Assembly (NCBI GenBank): GCA_017434755.1 | Contig: JAFRER010000008.1 | Location: 30,115 to 94,114, forward strand | Source of the DNA: Oscillospiraceae bacterium | GTDB taxonomy: Bacteria; Bacillota; Clostridia; Oscillospirales; Oscillospiraceae | DNA length: 64,000 nt | Direction of reading: 5' to 3' | Shown here: positions 41,068 to 50,591 of the stretch, piece after piece | Numbering within the stretch: position 1 is the stretch's first letter | Layout: each line of letters opens with the position of its first letter | Notes under the pieces: model-generated | Seen by the model: only the letters and a program-made list of their open reading frames with translations | Database searches by the model: none | Told to the model about the DNA's origin: nothing | Translations under genes and position numbers: made by a program

Positions 41068-42456
41068 ATGGACAAAAACATTCGCATCGCCATTATCGGC
41101 GGCGGCCCTGCCGGACTGAGCGCGGGCATGTATCTCGAGCAGAAAGGCTACGAGAACTATGTGATCTTCGAGCGTCAGGACCGCGTCGGCGGCAAGTGCT
41201 GGTCTCCGCACTATAACGGCAGACGCTATGAGATGGGCGCCATCATGGGCGTTCCGTCCTACTACGCCGTTGAAGACGTGGAGAAATTCTGCGGCATCAC
41301 CCACGACGGCCCCAAACTCAACCGTAACTACAAGAGTTCCACCGGTGAGGTCATCGAGCCCTTCGCAAGGACCCTCGCCAACATCATCAGGAACCCCTGG
41401 ATGCTGAAGATGAAAAAGCAGCTCAAGAAGTTCGGCGAGCTGCTCGAGACCAAGTACAAAGGCTACGATGTCAACGGTCACCGCGGCGTTGCGGAAGGCC
41501 GCTACGACGGCTATGCCGTCACCCCCGGCCGTGAGAAGATCGAAGGCGAGAACCCCAACCTCAAGGATCTGGCGCTGCCCTTCTCCGAGTTCTGCAAAAA
41601 GAACGGCGTCGAGCTCGTCCAGAAGATCTGGATCGGACCCTTCACCTCTTTCGGCTACGGCTACTTTGACGAGATCCCCGCAGGCTACGTCCTCAAGTAC
41701 CTCGATTATCAGACCTGCATGAACTTCGTCAAGGTCAACCTCTGGACCTGGGAGCAGGGCACCCAGTACATCTGGGAGCAGCTCAACGACCACATCAAAC
41801 ACCCCGCTCGCCTCAACAGCACCATCGAGAAGGTCGAGCGCAAGGACGGCAAGGTGTTCATCACCGTCAACGGTGAGGTCGAGGAGTTCGACAAGGTCAT
41901 CGTCACCGCTCCTCTGCACATCCCCGGCACCCGTGCCGACGGACAGAAGGGCATGGACGAGTATTTCGACGTGCGCGACGACGAGAAGGAGCTCTTTTCC
42001 AAGATCGATTACGAGCGCTACGACGTGCAGGCCGTCCTCACAAAGCCCGAGGATCACCCCGAGATCTCCTACTATGTCTTTGACAACATGGTTCCCGAGA
42101 AGCTCGGCCACCTGATGGTCTACTATCGCCGCTGGAAGGATCAGATCGACCAGGTCATCACCACCTACGCTCTCCGCAAGCACAAGAACATGGACGAGAT
42201 CCCCTATGAGAAGTGCCGCGAGATGGTGCAGGAAGACCTCAAGATCATGAAGAACCCGGCTGCCGAAGTCATCAACGAGTGGTCCGTGTACTACTTCCCC
42301 CATGTCTTCTCCGATGACTATGCCGCCGGCTGGTACGACAAAGTCGAGGCCATGCAGGGCAAGTACGACACCTACTATGCCGGCGAGGTCATGAGCTTCG
42401 GCGACATGGACGAGACCGCCGAATATTCCCGCGAGCTCGTGGAGCGCTTCTTCTGA
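41068..42456 (+). CDS. FAD-dependent polyunsaturated fatty acid isomerase (PAI-like)
   Basis: The ATG at 41068 follows GGAGGAAG. The 462-aa flavoprotein opens with IAIIGGGPAGLSAGMYLEQKG, then GGKCWSP and GRRYEMGAIMGVPSYYA (about residues 51-67). It later has FGYGYFDEIPAGYVLKYLDY and a C-terminal YYAGEVMSFGDMDE. From memory, these blocks match the linoleate isomerase PAI of Cutibacterium (Propionibacterium) acnes almost position by position. That enzyme converts linoleic acid to trans-10,cis-12 conjugated linoleic acid by hydride shuttling on FAD without net redox change. Codons are strongly C-ending, suggesting high expression. It is first of three genes with a saturase-like flavoprotein and a 2Fe-2S reductase. 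Product geometry cannot be predicted. Confidence 0.85.
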   Translation: MDKNIRIAIIGGGPAGLSAGMYLEQKGYENYVIFERQDRVGGKCWSPHYNGRRYEMGAIMGVPSYYAVEDVEKFCGITHDGPKLNRNYKSSTGEVIEPFARTLANIIRNPWMLKMKKQLKKFGELLETKYKGYDVNGHRGVAEGRYDGYAVTPGREKIEGENPNLKDLALPFSEFCKKNGVELVQKIWIGPFTSFGYGYFDEIPAGYVLKYLDYQTCMNFVKVNLWTWEQGTQYIWEQLNDHIKHPARLNSTIEKVERKDGKVFITVNGEVEEFDKVIVTAPLHIPGTRADGQKGMDEYFDVRDDEKELFSKIDYERYDVQAVLTKPEDHPEISYYVFDNMVPEKLGHLMVYYRRWKDQIDQVITTYALRKHKNMDEIPYEKCREMVQEDLKIMKNPAAEVINEWSVYYFPHVFSDDYAAGWYDKVEAMQGKYDTYYAGEVMSFGDMDETAEYSRELVERFF

Positions 42457-42472
42457 TAATACTTATTCCGGG

Positions 42473-42505
42473 CAGGGCCGGTCGCGCAAGGCCGACCCTG
42501 TTCTT
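42473..42505 (+). other. Intercistronic hairpin after the isomerase gene
   Basis: CAGGGCCGG...CCGACCCTG (one mismatch) followed by TTCTTTTG. It could attenuate or stabilise the upstream message, which would make the isomerase more abundant than the two downstream enzymes. Confidence 0.4.
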
Positions 42506-42521
42506 TTGAAAGGAAAGACCT

Positions 42522-44078
42522 ATGAAATTCTATAAAGACCATTATGACGTAGTCATCATAGGCGGAGCGCTGGCGGGAATGTCCGCGTGCCTGCAGCTGC
42601 AGGCATGGGGCATCAAGGATATCCTGATCCTTGAGAAGCACAACATGCCCGGCGGCCTTGCCACCGACTTCGTCCGCAACGGGCACGAGATCGAGGCAAC
42701 CCTCCACGAGATGATGTCCATCGGCCGCCCCGGCAAGCGCCTAAAGGTCGGCCAGTTCTTCGAGGACATGGGCGTCGACGTCGACTGGCTGCCGGTCAAC
42801 GAGTGCTACCGCGTCGCCCTGCCGAACTCCGGCATCGACAAGATCCTCCACCACGACTATGACGACAGCTACACCACCGTCGCCAAGGAGATCGACGAGG
42901 AGTGTCCCGGCACCTACGAGAAGGTGCACGAGCTCATGCTCCTGTGCCGCCGCGTATACGACAGCATGAACATTCTCTCCGTCACCCCGATGAGCAAGGT
43001 CCAGATGCTCATGAAGCACCCCGACTTCGTCAAGACCGTCGGCTACAGCGCCACCGAAGTCATCAACACCTTCGATCTGCCGAAGAAGGCCGTCGAGATG
43101 CTCACCCCGTACTGGATCTACGTGGGCAACCGGATGGACGATCTGCCCTTCACGATCTACGCCTTCCTCATGGCCGACTACTTCACCGGCTCCTATGTCT
43201 GCCGCGGCTTCAGCCACGAGATGAGCATGAAGCTCCAGGCCAAGTGCGAGGAAAACGGCGCCCAGTACGAGTTCAACCAGGAAGTGGAGAAGATCCTCGT
43301 CAAGGACAACAAGGTTTACGGCGTACGTACCGCCCGCGGCGACGAGATCCACTGCGACTACGTCATCTCCGGCGCCTACCCCAACCGGGTATACACCCAG
43401 ATGATCGAGCCGCTCAGCGAGGTCCCCGAAGGCGCGATCAGGATGATCAACAACCGCAAACTCTCGGTGGTCCCCGTGTCCGTGATCATGCTTATCGAGG
43501 GCACCCCGGAGGAAAACGGCATCATCAACTACTCCACCTTCTCCGGCACCACGATGGATACCAACAAGATCTGGGAGAACTACTCCAACCTCACCGAGCC
43601 CTATAACTACATCACCACCATCTGCCTCAACTACGCCAACCCGACCCTGCCCAAGGACATCACCCAGCTTTCGATCACGGCCCTCGTCCCCTCAAAGCCC
43701 TTCGAGAGCGTCACCGAGGACGAGTACTTCGATCTCAAGCGCCGCCTTGCAAGTGAGATGATCGAGGAGTGCATCAAGATCACCAAGGTCGACTTCCGCC
43801 CGCGGATCACCGAGATCGAAGTCACCACGCCCATGACCGTCTCCCACTATGTGGGCGCGTGGAAGGGCAACATCTACGGATATCTCCACTCCCTCGAGGA
43901 CCACGCCGTGGCGAGACTGCAGATGAAGGAGAAGGATCACTTCATTGAGGGTCTTGAGTTTGCCGGCGCCCACGGCATGAGCGGCGACGGCATGGGCCCG
44001 CAGATCACCAACGGCCGCGCGGCCGCCAAGGCAGTGAAGGAAGACATCGAAAAGAAAAAGGAGGCTGCCGGCAAATGA
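42522..44078 (+). CDS. RetSat/CrtI-type FAD-dependent oxidoreductase
   Basis: A 518-aa flavoprotein with the N-terminal FAD fold DVVIIGGALAGMSACLQLQAWG, then NMPGGLATDFVRNGHEIEA. The overall plan follows the phytoene-desaturase/retinol-saturase family, ending with GLEFAGAHGMSGDGMGPQITNG (quoted by its core HGMSGDGMGPQITNG), the C-terminal FAD segment. Family members either desaturate polyenes or, as RetSat, saturate a double bond. Next to a fatty acid isomerase and a reductase, saturation of conjugated fatty acids is the best inference. It overlaps the reductase gene by ATGA. C-ending codons dominate, as in the neighbours. Confidence 0.8.
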   Translation: MKFYKDHYDVVIIGGALAGMSACLQLQAWGIKDILILEKHNMPGGLATDFVRNGHEIEATLHEMMSIGRPGKRLKVGQFFEDMGVDVDWLPVNECYRVALPNSGIDKILHHDYDDSYTTVAKEIDEECPGTYEKVHELMLLCRRVYDSMNILSVTPMSKVQMLMKHPDFVKTVGYSATEVINTFDLPKKAVEMLTPYWIYVGNRMDDLPFTIYAFLMADYFTGSYVCRGFSHEMSMKLQAKCEENGAQYEFNQEVEKILVKDNKVYGVRTARGDEIHCDYVISGAYPNRVYTQMIEPLSEVPEGAIRMINNRKLSVVPVSVIMLIEGTPEENGIINYSTFSGTTMDTNKIWENYSNLTEPYNYITTICLNYANPTLPKDITQLSITALVPSKPFESVTEDEYFDLKRRLASEMIEECIKITKVDFRPRITEIEVTTPMTVSHYVGAWKGNIYGYLHSLEDHAVARLQMKEKDHFIEGLEFAGAHGMSGDGMGPQITNGRAAAKAVKEDIEKKKEAAGK

Positions 44079-45265
44079 GCATCAAAGTAAAAGGCTTTCT
44101 GAAAGACGTTGGAGGAGCCTCCAGAGTCACAAAGATGAGAGCGGAGAATTTCGCAAAGGGTTCTCCCGTCCCCGATCCCAAGGATCCCATCCGTGAGGTC
44201 GCCGATAAGCTCCACCCGAAACACATGGTGTTCAAGGTGGTCGACATCCGTCAGGCCTCCCCGACCTCCCGCGTGTTCCGCTTTGAGAGCGCCGACGGCC
44301 ACATCCCGCCCTTCCAGAGCGGCCAGTACGTCAACTTCCGCCTGAAGATCGGCGAGAGCGTCCTCTCCCGCCCCTACACCATCTCCTCCGCCCCGTACGA
44401 GGCCAGAGGCGAGCACCCCTTCTTTGAGATCACCGTGCGCCGCAACGTTCCCTATCTTGTTCCCGACTACCTCTTTGAGAACGTGAAGGTCGGCGACGAG
44501 CTCGAGGGCGCGCTGCCCTTCGGCTTCTTCTACTGGGAGCCCCTGCGCGACTCGAAGGAGATCGTCGCGCTGGCCGGCGGTTCGGGCATTACCCCGTTCC
44601 ACTCTATGGCCAAAGAGATCGTGAACGGCAAGATGAAGGGCTGCAAGCTCACCATCCTCTACGGCTCTGTCAAAGCCAACGACATCGTCCTCAAAGAGGA
44701 GCTTGCCAAGCTCGAAGCGCAGAGCCTTGACATCAAGGTGGTCCACGTCCTCTCCGACGAGCCCGACTGGGACGGCGAGAAGGGCTTCATCACCCGCGAG
44801 ATCATCGAGAAGTACTCCACGCCCGACTGCACCTACATGTTCTGCGGGCCTCTCGCCATGTTCACCTTCGTCAAGAAGGCGCTCGACGGCATGGGCGTCA
44901 CGGAGCGCCGTTTCCGCCACGATGTGGTGAACAACCCGGCCGACGTCTCCACCCTGCCCGGCTATCCCAAGGGCACCGAGACCAAGACCTTCAAGATCAC
45001 CGTCATCCGCGGCATCCATGAGGATGTCATCGACGCCGCTGCCTCCGAGCCCGTGGCGGTCGCCCTCGAGCGTGCCGGCATCGCCATCGACACCCACTGC
45101 CGCAACGGCGAATGCGGCTTCTGCCGCAGCCACCTGCTGGAAGGCGATATCTTCGTCTCCCCCATCGGCGACGGCAGACGTGTGATGGACAAGGAGATGG
45201 GCTGGTTCCATGCCTGCTCCTCCTGGCCCCTCACCGATCTCAAGATCAAGATCCCCATCATGTAA
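44075..45265 (+). CDS. NAD(P)H-dependent flavin and 2Fe-2S reductase
   Basis: A 396-aa phthalate-dioxygenase-reductase/oxygenase-reductase-like protein adapted to an anaerobe. Residues about 50-155 form the flavin-binding barrel (RPYTISSAP, 99-107). Residues 162-285 form the NAD(P) domain (GGSGITP, 168-174; CGPLAMFTFV). A C-terminal plant-type ferredoxin domain has ligands Cys342, Cys347, Cys350 and Cys381 (CRNGECGFC). It would carry electrons from NAD(P)H through flavin and the cluster to a partner, most simply the flavoprotein encoded upstream. AAGGAGG lies before the ATG inside the upstream gene. Confidence 0.9.
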   Translation: MSIKVKGFLKDVGGASRVTKMRAENFAKGSPVPDPKDPIREVADKLHPKHMVFKVVDIRQASPTSRVFRFESADGHIPPFQSGQYVNFRLKIGESVLSRPYTISSAPYEARGEHPFFEITVRRNVPYLVPDYLFENVKVGDELEGALPFGFFYWEPLRDSKEIVALAGGSGITPFHSMAKEIVNGKMKGCKLTILYGSVKANDIVLKEELAKLEAQSLDIKVVHVLSDEPDWDGEKGFITREIIEKYSTPDCTYMFCGPLAMFTFVKKALDGMGVTERRFRHDVVNNPADVSTLPGYPKGTETKTFKITVIRGIHEDVIDAAASEPVAVALERAGIAIDTHCRNGECGFCRSHLLEGDIFVSPIGDGRRVMDKEMGWFHACSSWPLTDLKIKIPIM

Positions 45266-45281
45266 ATAAAGCAAAAAAAAG

Positions 45282-45313
45282 GACCCGTTCCGAACCGGAA
45301 CGGGTCTTTTTTT
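45282..45313. terminator. Bidirectional terminator after the isomerase operon
   Basis: A 10-bp stem GACCCGTTCC/GGAACGGGTC, GAACC loop and T-run. It is nearly identical to the terminator at 57731-57759. Confidence 0.9.
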
Positions 45314-45323
45314 CGGAAAGCGG

Positions 45324-46520
45324 TCAGCGGTGCTTCTCCCGGTACTCGCCGGGCGTCATGCCGGCGTATTTCTTGAAAACGCGGGAAAAGTGGGCGGTGG
45401 AGGAAAAACCGAGATAGCTCCCGATAGCGGAAGCGGATCGCTCGGAATAGCGGAGGAGGCGTTTGGCTTCCTCCGTTTTTTCGTTCAGAATGAAATCCGT
45501 CAGGCTCTGGCCGGTCTCCGTCTTGAATCTGGCGGAGAGATACGGCCTGCTGAGGAAAAACTCGTCCGCCATCTTTTCCACGCTGATCCTCTCGGAAAGA
45601 TGGTGCCGCACATAGTTTGCCACGTCGATGGAGAGCTTTGTGGCATGGGTGCCCCGGTGCAGCTTTTCCACCTGCTCGGTAAACTCCAGCAGCATGTTGT
45701 ACTGCAGGTTCAGAATCTTCGCATGGCTCGTCAGCAGTTCCACCCTCTGAATATACGCGTCCGAGAGCGAAAAGGCGTCATCCTCCCGCATACCGCCGCG
45801 GATGGCTGCCCTCGAGGTGAGCGTGGCGGTGACGATGAAGAGGTTGCGGAGCTGACGCAGCTGGTCACCCGCAATTGTGCCGCCCTGCACCGGGGGAGCG
45901 GATGAAAGCCAGCGCCGCAGGGCAACGGAATCGCCCCGTCGTACGATACCCATCAGCGCCTCTTCAATCGCCAGCGTGTTGTGGGCCTGCCGGGCTGGTT
46001 CCTCCCGCTCATAGACCCTTTCGGTGCGCTGCCGCTCGATGCCCGTCTTCAGGAGCATCTGCTCCGAAGCATGGATGGCAAGATCCGGGAGTTCCAGCTT
46101 TTCTCCGCTGTTCAGAAAATGGTTCACGGTGCAGAGCATCTGCAGGAGCGATTCCACGGGAAGCCTCGTGATGGCGTTCATGCCCTCCGTAAAGGCGGGG
46201 ACTTCCTCCTTCGGCACGCCCAGGCGGAAGGCAAGTTCCCGGAGCTTCTGCTCGTCCGCCATGATCTGGGCCGTCGGACCGATGACGATCCGGATGTCCC
46301 TCGCGTTGAGCACGCCGTAATAGTGGAACAGCGGCGAGACGTAATAGCCCACGTGCTCGCTTACGGCGAATACCTCCCTGCGGCAAAGATCCATCGGATC
46401 CTTCGGCAGGGCAACGGGGAAGCACCGGCACAGCTCCGTCTCCCCGCGGTACAGCCGCACGGGGATGCCGGAAAGCCTTGCCACGGATCTTGCGAGGTAT
46501 TCAGGATCGAAGCCGTTCAT
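45324..46520 (-). CDS. AraC-family transcriptional regulator (rhamnoside locus)
   Basis: The ATG at 46520 follows AGAAGGTGA; a longer frame is rejected. The 398-aa product has a large N-terminal sensor region of about 290 residues with no cupin signature. The C-terminal double HTH begins at about 295, with ISVEKMADEFFLSRPYLSARFK and then SASAIGSYLGFSSTAHFSRVFKKYAGMTPGEYR (key: GFSSTAHFSRVFKKYAGMTP). It is divergent from the GPH symporter and glycosidase genes, the usual position of a local activator. Confidence 0.9.
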   Translation of the reverse strand: MNGFDPEYLARSVARLSGIPVRLYRGETELCRCFPVALPKDPMDLCRREVFAVSEHVGYYVSPLFHYYGVLNARDIRIVIGPTAQIMADEQKLRELAFRLGVPKEEVPAFTEGMNAITRLPVESLLQMLCTVNHFLNSGEKLELPDLAIHASEQMLLKTGIERQRTERVYEREEPARQAHNTLAIEEALMGIVRRGDSVALRRWLSSAPPVQGGTIAGDQLRQLRNLFIVTATLTSRAAIRGGMREDDAFSLSDAYIQRVELLTSHAKILNLQYNMLLEFTEQVEKLHRGTHATKLSIDVANYVRHHLSERISVEKMADEFFLSRPYLSARFKTETGQSLTDFILNEKTEEAKRLLRYSERSASAIGSYLGFSSTAHFSRVFKKYAGMTPGEYREKHR

Positions 46521-46551
46521 CGGATCACCTTCTGCATGCAATTTCATTACA

Positions 46552-46580
46552 ATTATATGAAAGATATTACGAAAATGCAA
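46552..46580 (-). promoter_or_regulatory. Promoter of the AraC regulator
   Basis: On the minus strand, TTGCAT (46580-46575), a 17-bp spacer and TATAAT (46557-46552), 31 nt before the ATG. Confidence 0.7.
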
Positions 46581-46650
46581 TACTATGGGAGGCGGTTCTG
46601 ATATACTGTAAGCCAGAGAGACCCGATACTGCAGAAGGAGAGAACGGAAT

Positions 46651-48177
46651 ATGAAACTGCCCGGAAGTCTCGTAAAGTCCCCGGAAGTCACGAAAAAGGA
46701 AAAGTGGCTGGGCTATCTGCTCGGTCCCGCCGGCGCGCTGCTGCTCAATGCGGTGCTGGCCACTTACCTGAACGTCTATTATACGGACGTTCTCAACCTC
46801 ACGCCGCTGTGGGGAGGCCTGTTCCTCACCGTGTTCCCGATCGTGTCCAAGATCATCGACGCGATCACGAACATCATCATGGGGCAGGTCATCGACCGTA
46901 CCAGGACGAAGGAAGGCAAAGCAAGACCCTGGCTGCTCCTTTCGGCCGTGCTGGTCCCGGTGACCGGCATCCTGCTCTTCACCGTTCCCGAGGGGAACGA
47001 CACCGTGAAGGCCCTGTGGGTGATGATCTCCTACAACCTCTTCTATTCCTTCGCTTACACCATCTTCAACATGAGCCACAACCTGATGGTGCCCCTGTCC
47101 ACCCGCGACGGCACGGCCCGCGGCGGGCTCTCGGTCTTCAACCAGATCACCACCATCATGATGAGCGGCATCCTCGTTGCGCTGGTATTCCCGATGGTTA
47201 TCATGCCGGCCATCGGCGTGGACAAGTCCAAGTGGATCACGCTGATGTGCATCCTTTCCATCATCGCCTTGCCGCTGACGCTGATGGAGTACTTCTTCAC
47301 CAAGGAGCGTGTGACGGAGGAAAAGGCGGATGAGGCGGACAACGGACTGAGCTTCGGAGCACAGCTCAAACTGCTCTTTTCAGACAAGTACATGGTGCTC
47401 ATGTATGTTTACTTCCTTGTATACACTATAGGCGTGACGCTGAAAAACCTCGGGCTTGTATACTACTGCAACTATGTCCTCGGCACCTACAACGACGGCA
47501 TCACCCAGATGCTGGTCTCCGTGATCGGCGGCATCCCGATGGGCATCGGCATATTCGCCGTATGGCCGCTGGCAAAGAGGTTCGGCAAGCGCAATGTCAC
47601 CATGATCGGCTTTGTCCTCTATGCGCTGGGTTCGCTGATCTGCTGGATCTTCTCACGGAATCTCGTGATCGTGCTCATCGGTCAGTTCATCAAGAACATC
47701 GGCGGTCTGCCTTGTGCCTACGTGTTCATGGCTCTGTTCGCCGACTGTCTCGACCATCTCGAATGGAAGACGGATATGCGTATCGACGGTGCGGCCATGT
47801 CTATCTATAATATCATTGCTGTGGCAATGGTCGGCATTATGACCGGCGTTTTCAACTGGATGCTGGCCAAGGCCCATTATATTGCTCCCTTTACTGCCAC
47901 GAGTGTGGCGGATGCCTCCGCTAAACTGGCCGAGAACGGCTGGGCGGCGCAGGTGGCGCTGGAGAACCTCAAGCCTGCCGCCGATGGTGTCCTGACGGTG
48001 GCTGTCGCGCAGCCGAACAGCGTCAATTGGGTGATCTCCTTTGCTTTTCTCGGTCTTGAAGTATTCACCGGTATCGCTCTGGTCGTCATCCTGTTCTTCC
48101 TGAATGTTGAGAAGAATCTTCCCGCGGAACAGGCGGAAATAAAGGCCCGCCACGAAGCAAAGGAGAAAGAAGTATGA
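46651..48177 (+). CDS. GPH-family glycoside:cation symporter
   Basis: A 508-aa carrier of the glycoside-pentoside-hexuronide family. It has twelve membrane helices, an N-terminal [24 protein letters not shown] helix region, the [15 protein letters not shown] motif at the end of helix 2 and ARPWLLLSA. These symporters bring glycosides in with Na+ or H+. GAAGGAGAG precedes the ATG. Its stop overlaps the GH3 start by ATGA, so substrate entry and hydrolysis are coupled. Confidence 0.93.
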   Translation: MKLPGSLVKSPEVTKKEKWLGYLLGPAGALLLNAVLATYLNVYYTDVLNLTPLWGGLFLTVFPIVSKIIDAITNIIMGQVIDRTRTKEGKARPWLLLSAVLVPVTGILLFTVPEGNDTVKALWVMISYNLFYSFAYTIFNMSHNLMVPLSTRDGTARGGLSVFNQITTIMMSGILVALVFPMVIMPAIGVDKSKWITLMCILSIIALPLTLMEYFFTKERVTEEKADEADNGLSFGAQLKLLFSDKYMVLMYVYFLVYTIGVTLKNLGLVYYCNYVLGTYNDGITQMLVSVIGGIPMGIGIFAVWPLAKRFGKRNVTMIGFVLYALGSLICWIFSRNLVIVLIGQFIKNIGGLPCAYVFMALFADCLDHLEWKTDMRIDGAAMSIYNIIAVAMVGIMTGVFNWMLAKAHYIAPFTATSVADASAKLAENGWAAQVALENLKPAADGVLTVAVAQPNSVNWVISFAFLGLEVFTGIALVVILFFLNVEKNLPAEQAEIKARHEAKEKEV

Positions 48178-50591
48178 ACGGATACGAAAGAGAACACAGC
48201 GAGTTTCTGCGCCGCTTCGGCGCGGAATGCGCAGTCCTTCTGAAGACCGACGGGACGTTTCCCCTTGAAGGCCCTTGCGATCTTGCCCTCTACGGCAGCG
48301 GCGCCCGCCGCACGATCAAGGGCGGCACAGGCTCCGGTGAAGTCAATTCCCGGTATTTCGTCACCGTCGAGGACGGGCTGGAGGCTGCGGGCTTCCGCAT
48401 CACGAGCAGGTCCTGGATGGATCACTACAGCCTGATATATGCAGAAGCGAAAAAGAACTTCATCCGCGAGCTGAAGCTTTCCGCCCTGAAGCGCGGGACG
48501 CTTGCAATCCTGGACAGCATGGGCGCCGTGATGCCGGAGCCGGAATACGAGCTTCCGCTGGACGCTGCCGGTGATACGGCCGTCTATGTCCTGTCGCGCA
48601 TCTCCGGCGAAGGCTCCGACCGCAGGCTTGTCCCCGGCGACATCCTGCTCACGGAGACCGAAAAGCGGGATATCCTGACGCTCAACAAGACATACAAGAA
48701 TTTCCTGCTGGTACTGAATGTGGGCGGCCCGGTCGATCTCTCACCACTCACGGAAGTCGGAAACATCCTGCTGCTCAGCCAGCTAGGCGCAGAGACAGGG
48801 AGCATCCTAGCAGACATCATCCTCGACAGAAGCACGCCCTCCGGCAAACTGACCACCACCTGGAGCGCCTGGGAGGACTATCCGGCGGTCGGACAGTTCG
48901 GCGAAAAGGAAGACACGCGCTATAATGAAGGCGTCTATGTCGGCTACCGTTATTTCGACAGCGTGGGCAAAGAGCCGCTGTTCTCTTTCGGCTTCGGTCT
49001 GAGCTATACGGACTTCGCACTTTCTGTCGGCGAGGTTGCGGAGGAAAATGGCAGGATCAGCCTCGGCGTTTCCGTAAAGAATACCGGGGAGCGCAGGGGC
49101 AAAGAGGTCGCGCAACTCTATGTCTCCGCTCCGCAGGGCCGGCTGGACAAGCCGTATCAGGTGCTGGCGGCCTTTGAAAAAACAGAGGAACTGCAGCCGG
49201 GTGAAGAGCAGGAACTGTCTCTCACCTTCGGCCTGCGGGATCTCGCTTCCTATGACGCCGAACGCGCCGCGTGGATCCTCGAGGCGGGCGACTATGTGCT
49301 GCGGATCGGGACCTCGAGCCGTGACACGAAAGCGGCTGCGATCGTCCGTTTGAACGCTGAGGCGATTGTGAAGCAGGTAAAGAACTGCCTCGGAGAACCG
49401 GATTTCACCGATTGGAAGCCGGACAGACAAAGCGAAGAAACGCCGTCCGATCTTCCCGTCCTTTCACTCGATGTCACGGCATTTCAAACGGAGACCGTGG
49501 ACTATTCGCTTTCCCATGAGATCGATCCCGTCACAGAGTCCCTGAGCGATGAGGAGCTCATCCTGATGAATATCGGCGCCTTCAAACGGAAGGGCCAGAC
49601 GAGCGTGATCGGCGAGGCCTCGGCAAGCGTTGCCGGTGCCGCCGGAGAGACTGTAAGCCTTCCTGATAAGAACATTCCCGCGATGGTGATGGCGGACGGG
49701 CCTGCCGGCCTGCGTCTGAGCCGTCAGTATACGAAAGATGAGAAGGGGATCCACGCTGTCGGCGGAGGCATGCCGGAGAGCATCATGGAACTGATGCCCG
49801 CGCCCGCCGCGTTCGTGATGAAGCTCATGGAAAGAAACGCCAAGCCGGAAGGCGAGGTCTTTGAGCAAAACTGCAGTGCCATCCCCATCGGCACCGCCAT
49901 CGCGCAGAGCTGGAACATTGGCTTTGCCGAGCGCTGCGGCGATATTGTCGGCGACGAGATGGAGCGCTTCGGCGTAAACCTCTGGCTCGCTCCGGCGCTC
50001 AATATCCACCGCGACATCCGCTGCGGCCGCAACTTCGAGTATTTCTCCGAGGATCCGCTGATCTCCGGAAAGTTCGCCGCCGCCATCACGCGCGGTGTGC
50101 AGAAGCACCCCGGCCGCGGAACGACGGTGAAGCACTTTGCGGCCAACAATCAGGAGACCAACCGCTACAGCAGCAACAGTCAGGTGAGCGAGCGCGCGAT
50201 GCGTGAGATCTACCTGCGCGGCTTCGGGATAGCCGTCCGGGAGAGTCAGCCGCATGCGCTTATGACCTCGTATAACCTGCTCAACGGCATACACACCTGC
50301 GAGCGGCGCGACCTGATCGAGGATATCCTGCGTGCCGAATTCGGCTTTGAGGGCATTGTGATGACCGACTGGATCATCGGAGCCATGTACGCGGGGAAAC
50401 GGAAATATCCCGCCCCCGATGCCGCAAGGACCGCCGCCGCGGGAAACGACATCACCATGCCCGGCGGACCAGCCGACTTCAAGGCTCTGCTGAAAGGACT
50501 GAAAGAAGGTACCGTGACCCGCAGGCAGCTGGAGATCAACGCAGCGCGCATCCTACGGATGGCGAAGAAGCTGACGGAGGATAAAGCATGA
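48174..50591 (+). CDS. Circularly permuted GH3 beta-glycosidase
   Basis: An 805-aa GH3 enzyme whose domains run in permuted order. The (alpha/beta)6 GH3 C-domain is at about 1-260 ([28 protein letters not shown]). An FN3-like domain (about 275-370) and the catalytic TIM barrel (about 440-805) follow. The barrel has [24 protein letters not shown] and the nucleophile Asp near residue 732 in VMTDW. The permuted layout is known among Ruminococcus-type beta-glucosidases. No signal peptide is present, so it works on imported glycosides. It overlaps both neighbours by ATGA. Confidence 0.93.
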   Translation: MNGYEREHSEFLRRFGAECAVLLKTDGTFPLEGPCDLALYGSGARRTIKGGTGSGEVNSRYFVTVEDGLEAAGFRITSRSWMDHYSLIYAEAKKNFIRELKLSALKRGTLAILDSMGAVMPEPEYELPLDAAGDTAVYVLSRISGEGSDRRLVPGDILLTETEKRDILTLNKTYKNFLLVLNVGGPVDLSPLTEVGNILLLSQLGAETGSILADIILDRSTPSGKLTTTWSAWEDYPAVGQFGEKEDTRYNEGVYVGYRYFDSVGKEPLFSFGFGLSYTDFALSVGEVAEENGRISLGVSVKNTGERRGKEVAQLYVSAPQGRLDKPYQVLAAFEKTEELQPGEEQELSLTFGLRDLASYDAERAAWILEAGDYVLRIGTSSRDTKAAAIVRLNAEAIVKQVKNCLGEPDFTDWKPDRQSEETPSDLPVLSLDVTAFQTETVDYSLSHEIDPVTESLSDEELILMNIGAFKRKGQTSVIGEASASVAGAAGETVSLPDKNIPAMVMADGPAGLRLSRQYTKDEKGIHAVGGGMPESIMELMPAPAAFVMKLMERNAKPEGEVFEQNCSAIPIGTAIAQSWNIGFAERCGDIVGDEMERFGVNLWLAPALNIHRDIRCGRNFEYFSEDPLISGKFAAAITRGVQKHPGRGTTVKHFAANNQETNRYSSNSQVSERAMREIYLRGFGIAVRESQPHALMTSYNLLNGIHTCERRDLIEDILRAEFGFEGIVMTDWIIGAMYAGKRKYPAPDAARTAAAGNDITMPGGPADFKALLKGLKEGTVTRRQLEINAARILRMAKKLTEDKA

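Noticed and set aside
43937-45274. 445-codon minus-strand frame opposite the reductase
   Set aside because: Asp/Val/Leu/Gly-rich antisense shadow; the plus-strand reductase has intact flavin, NAD and 2Fe-2S motifs.
45324-46520. AraC gene as regulator of the fatty-acid operon
   Set aside because: It is convergent with that operon and separated by a strong terminator, but divergent from the GPH symporter operon, so the rhamnoside locus is the likelier target.
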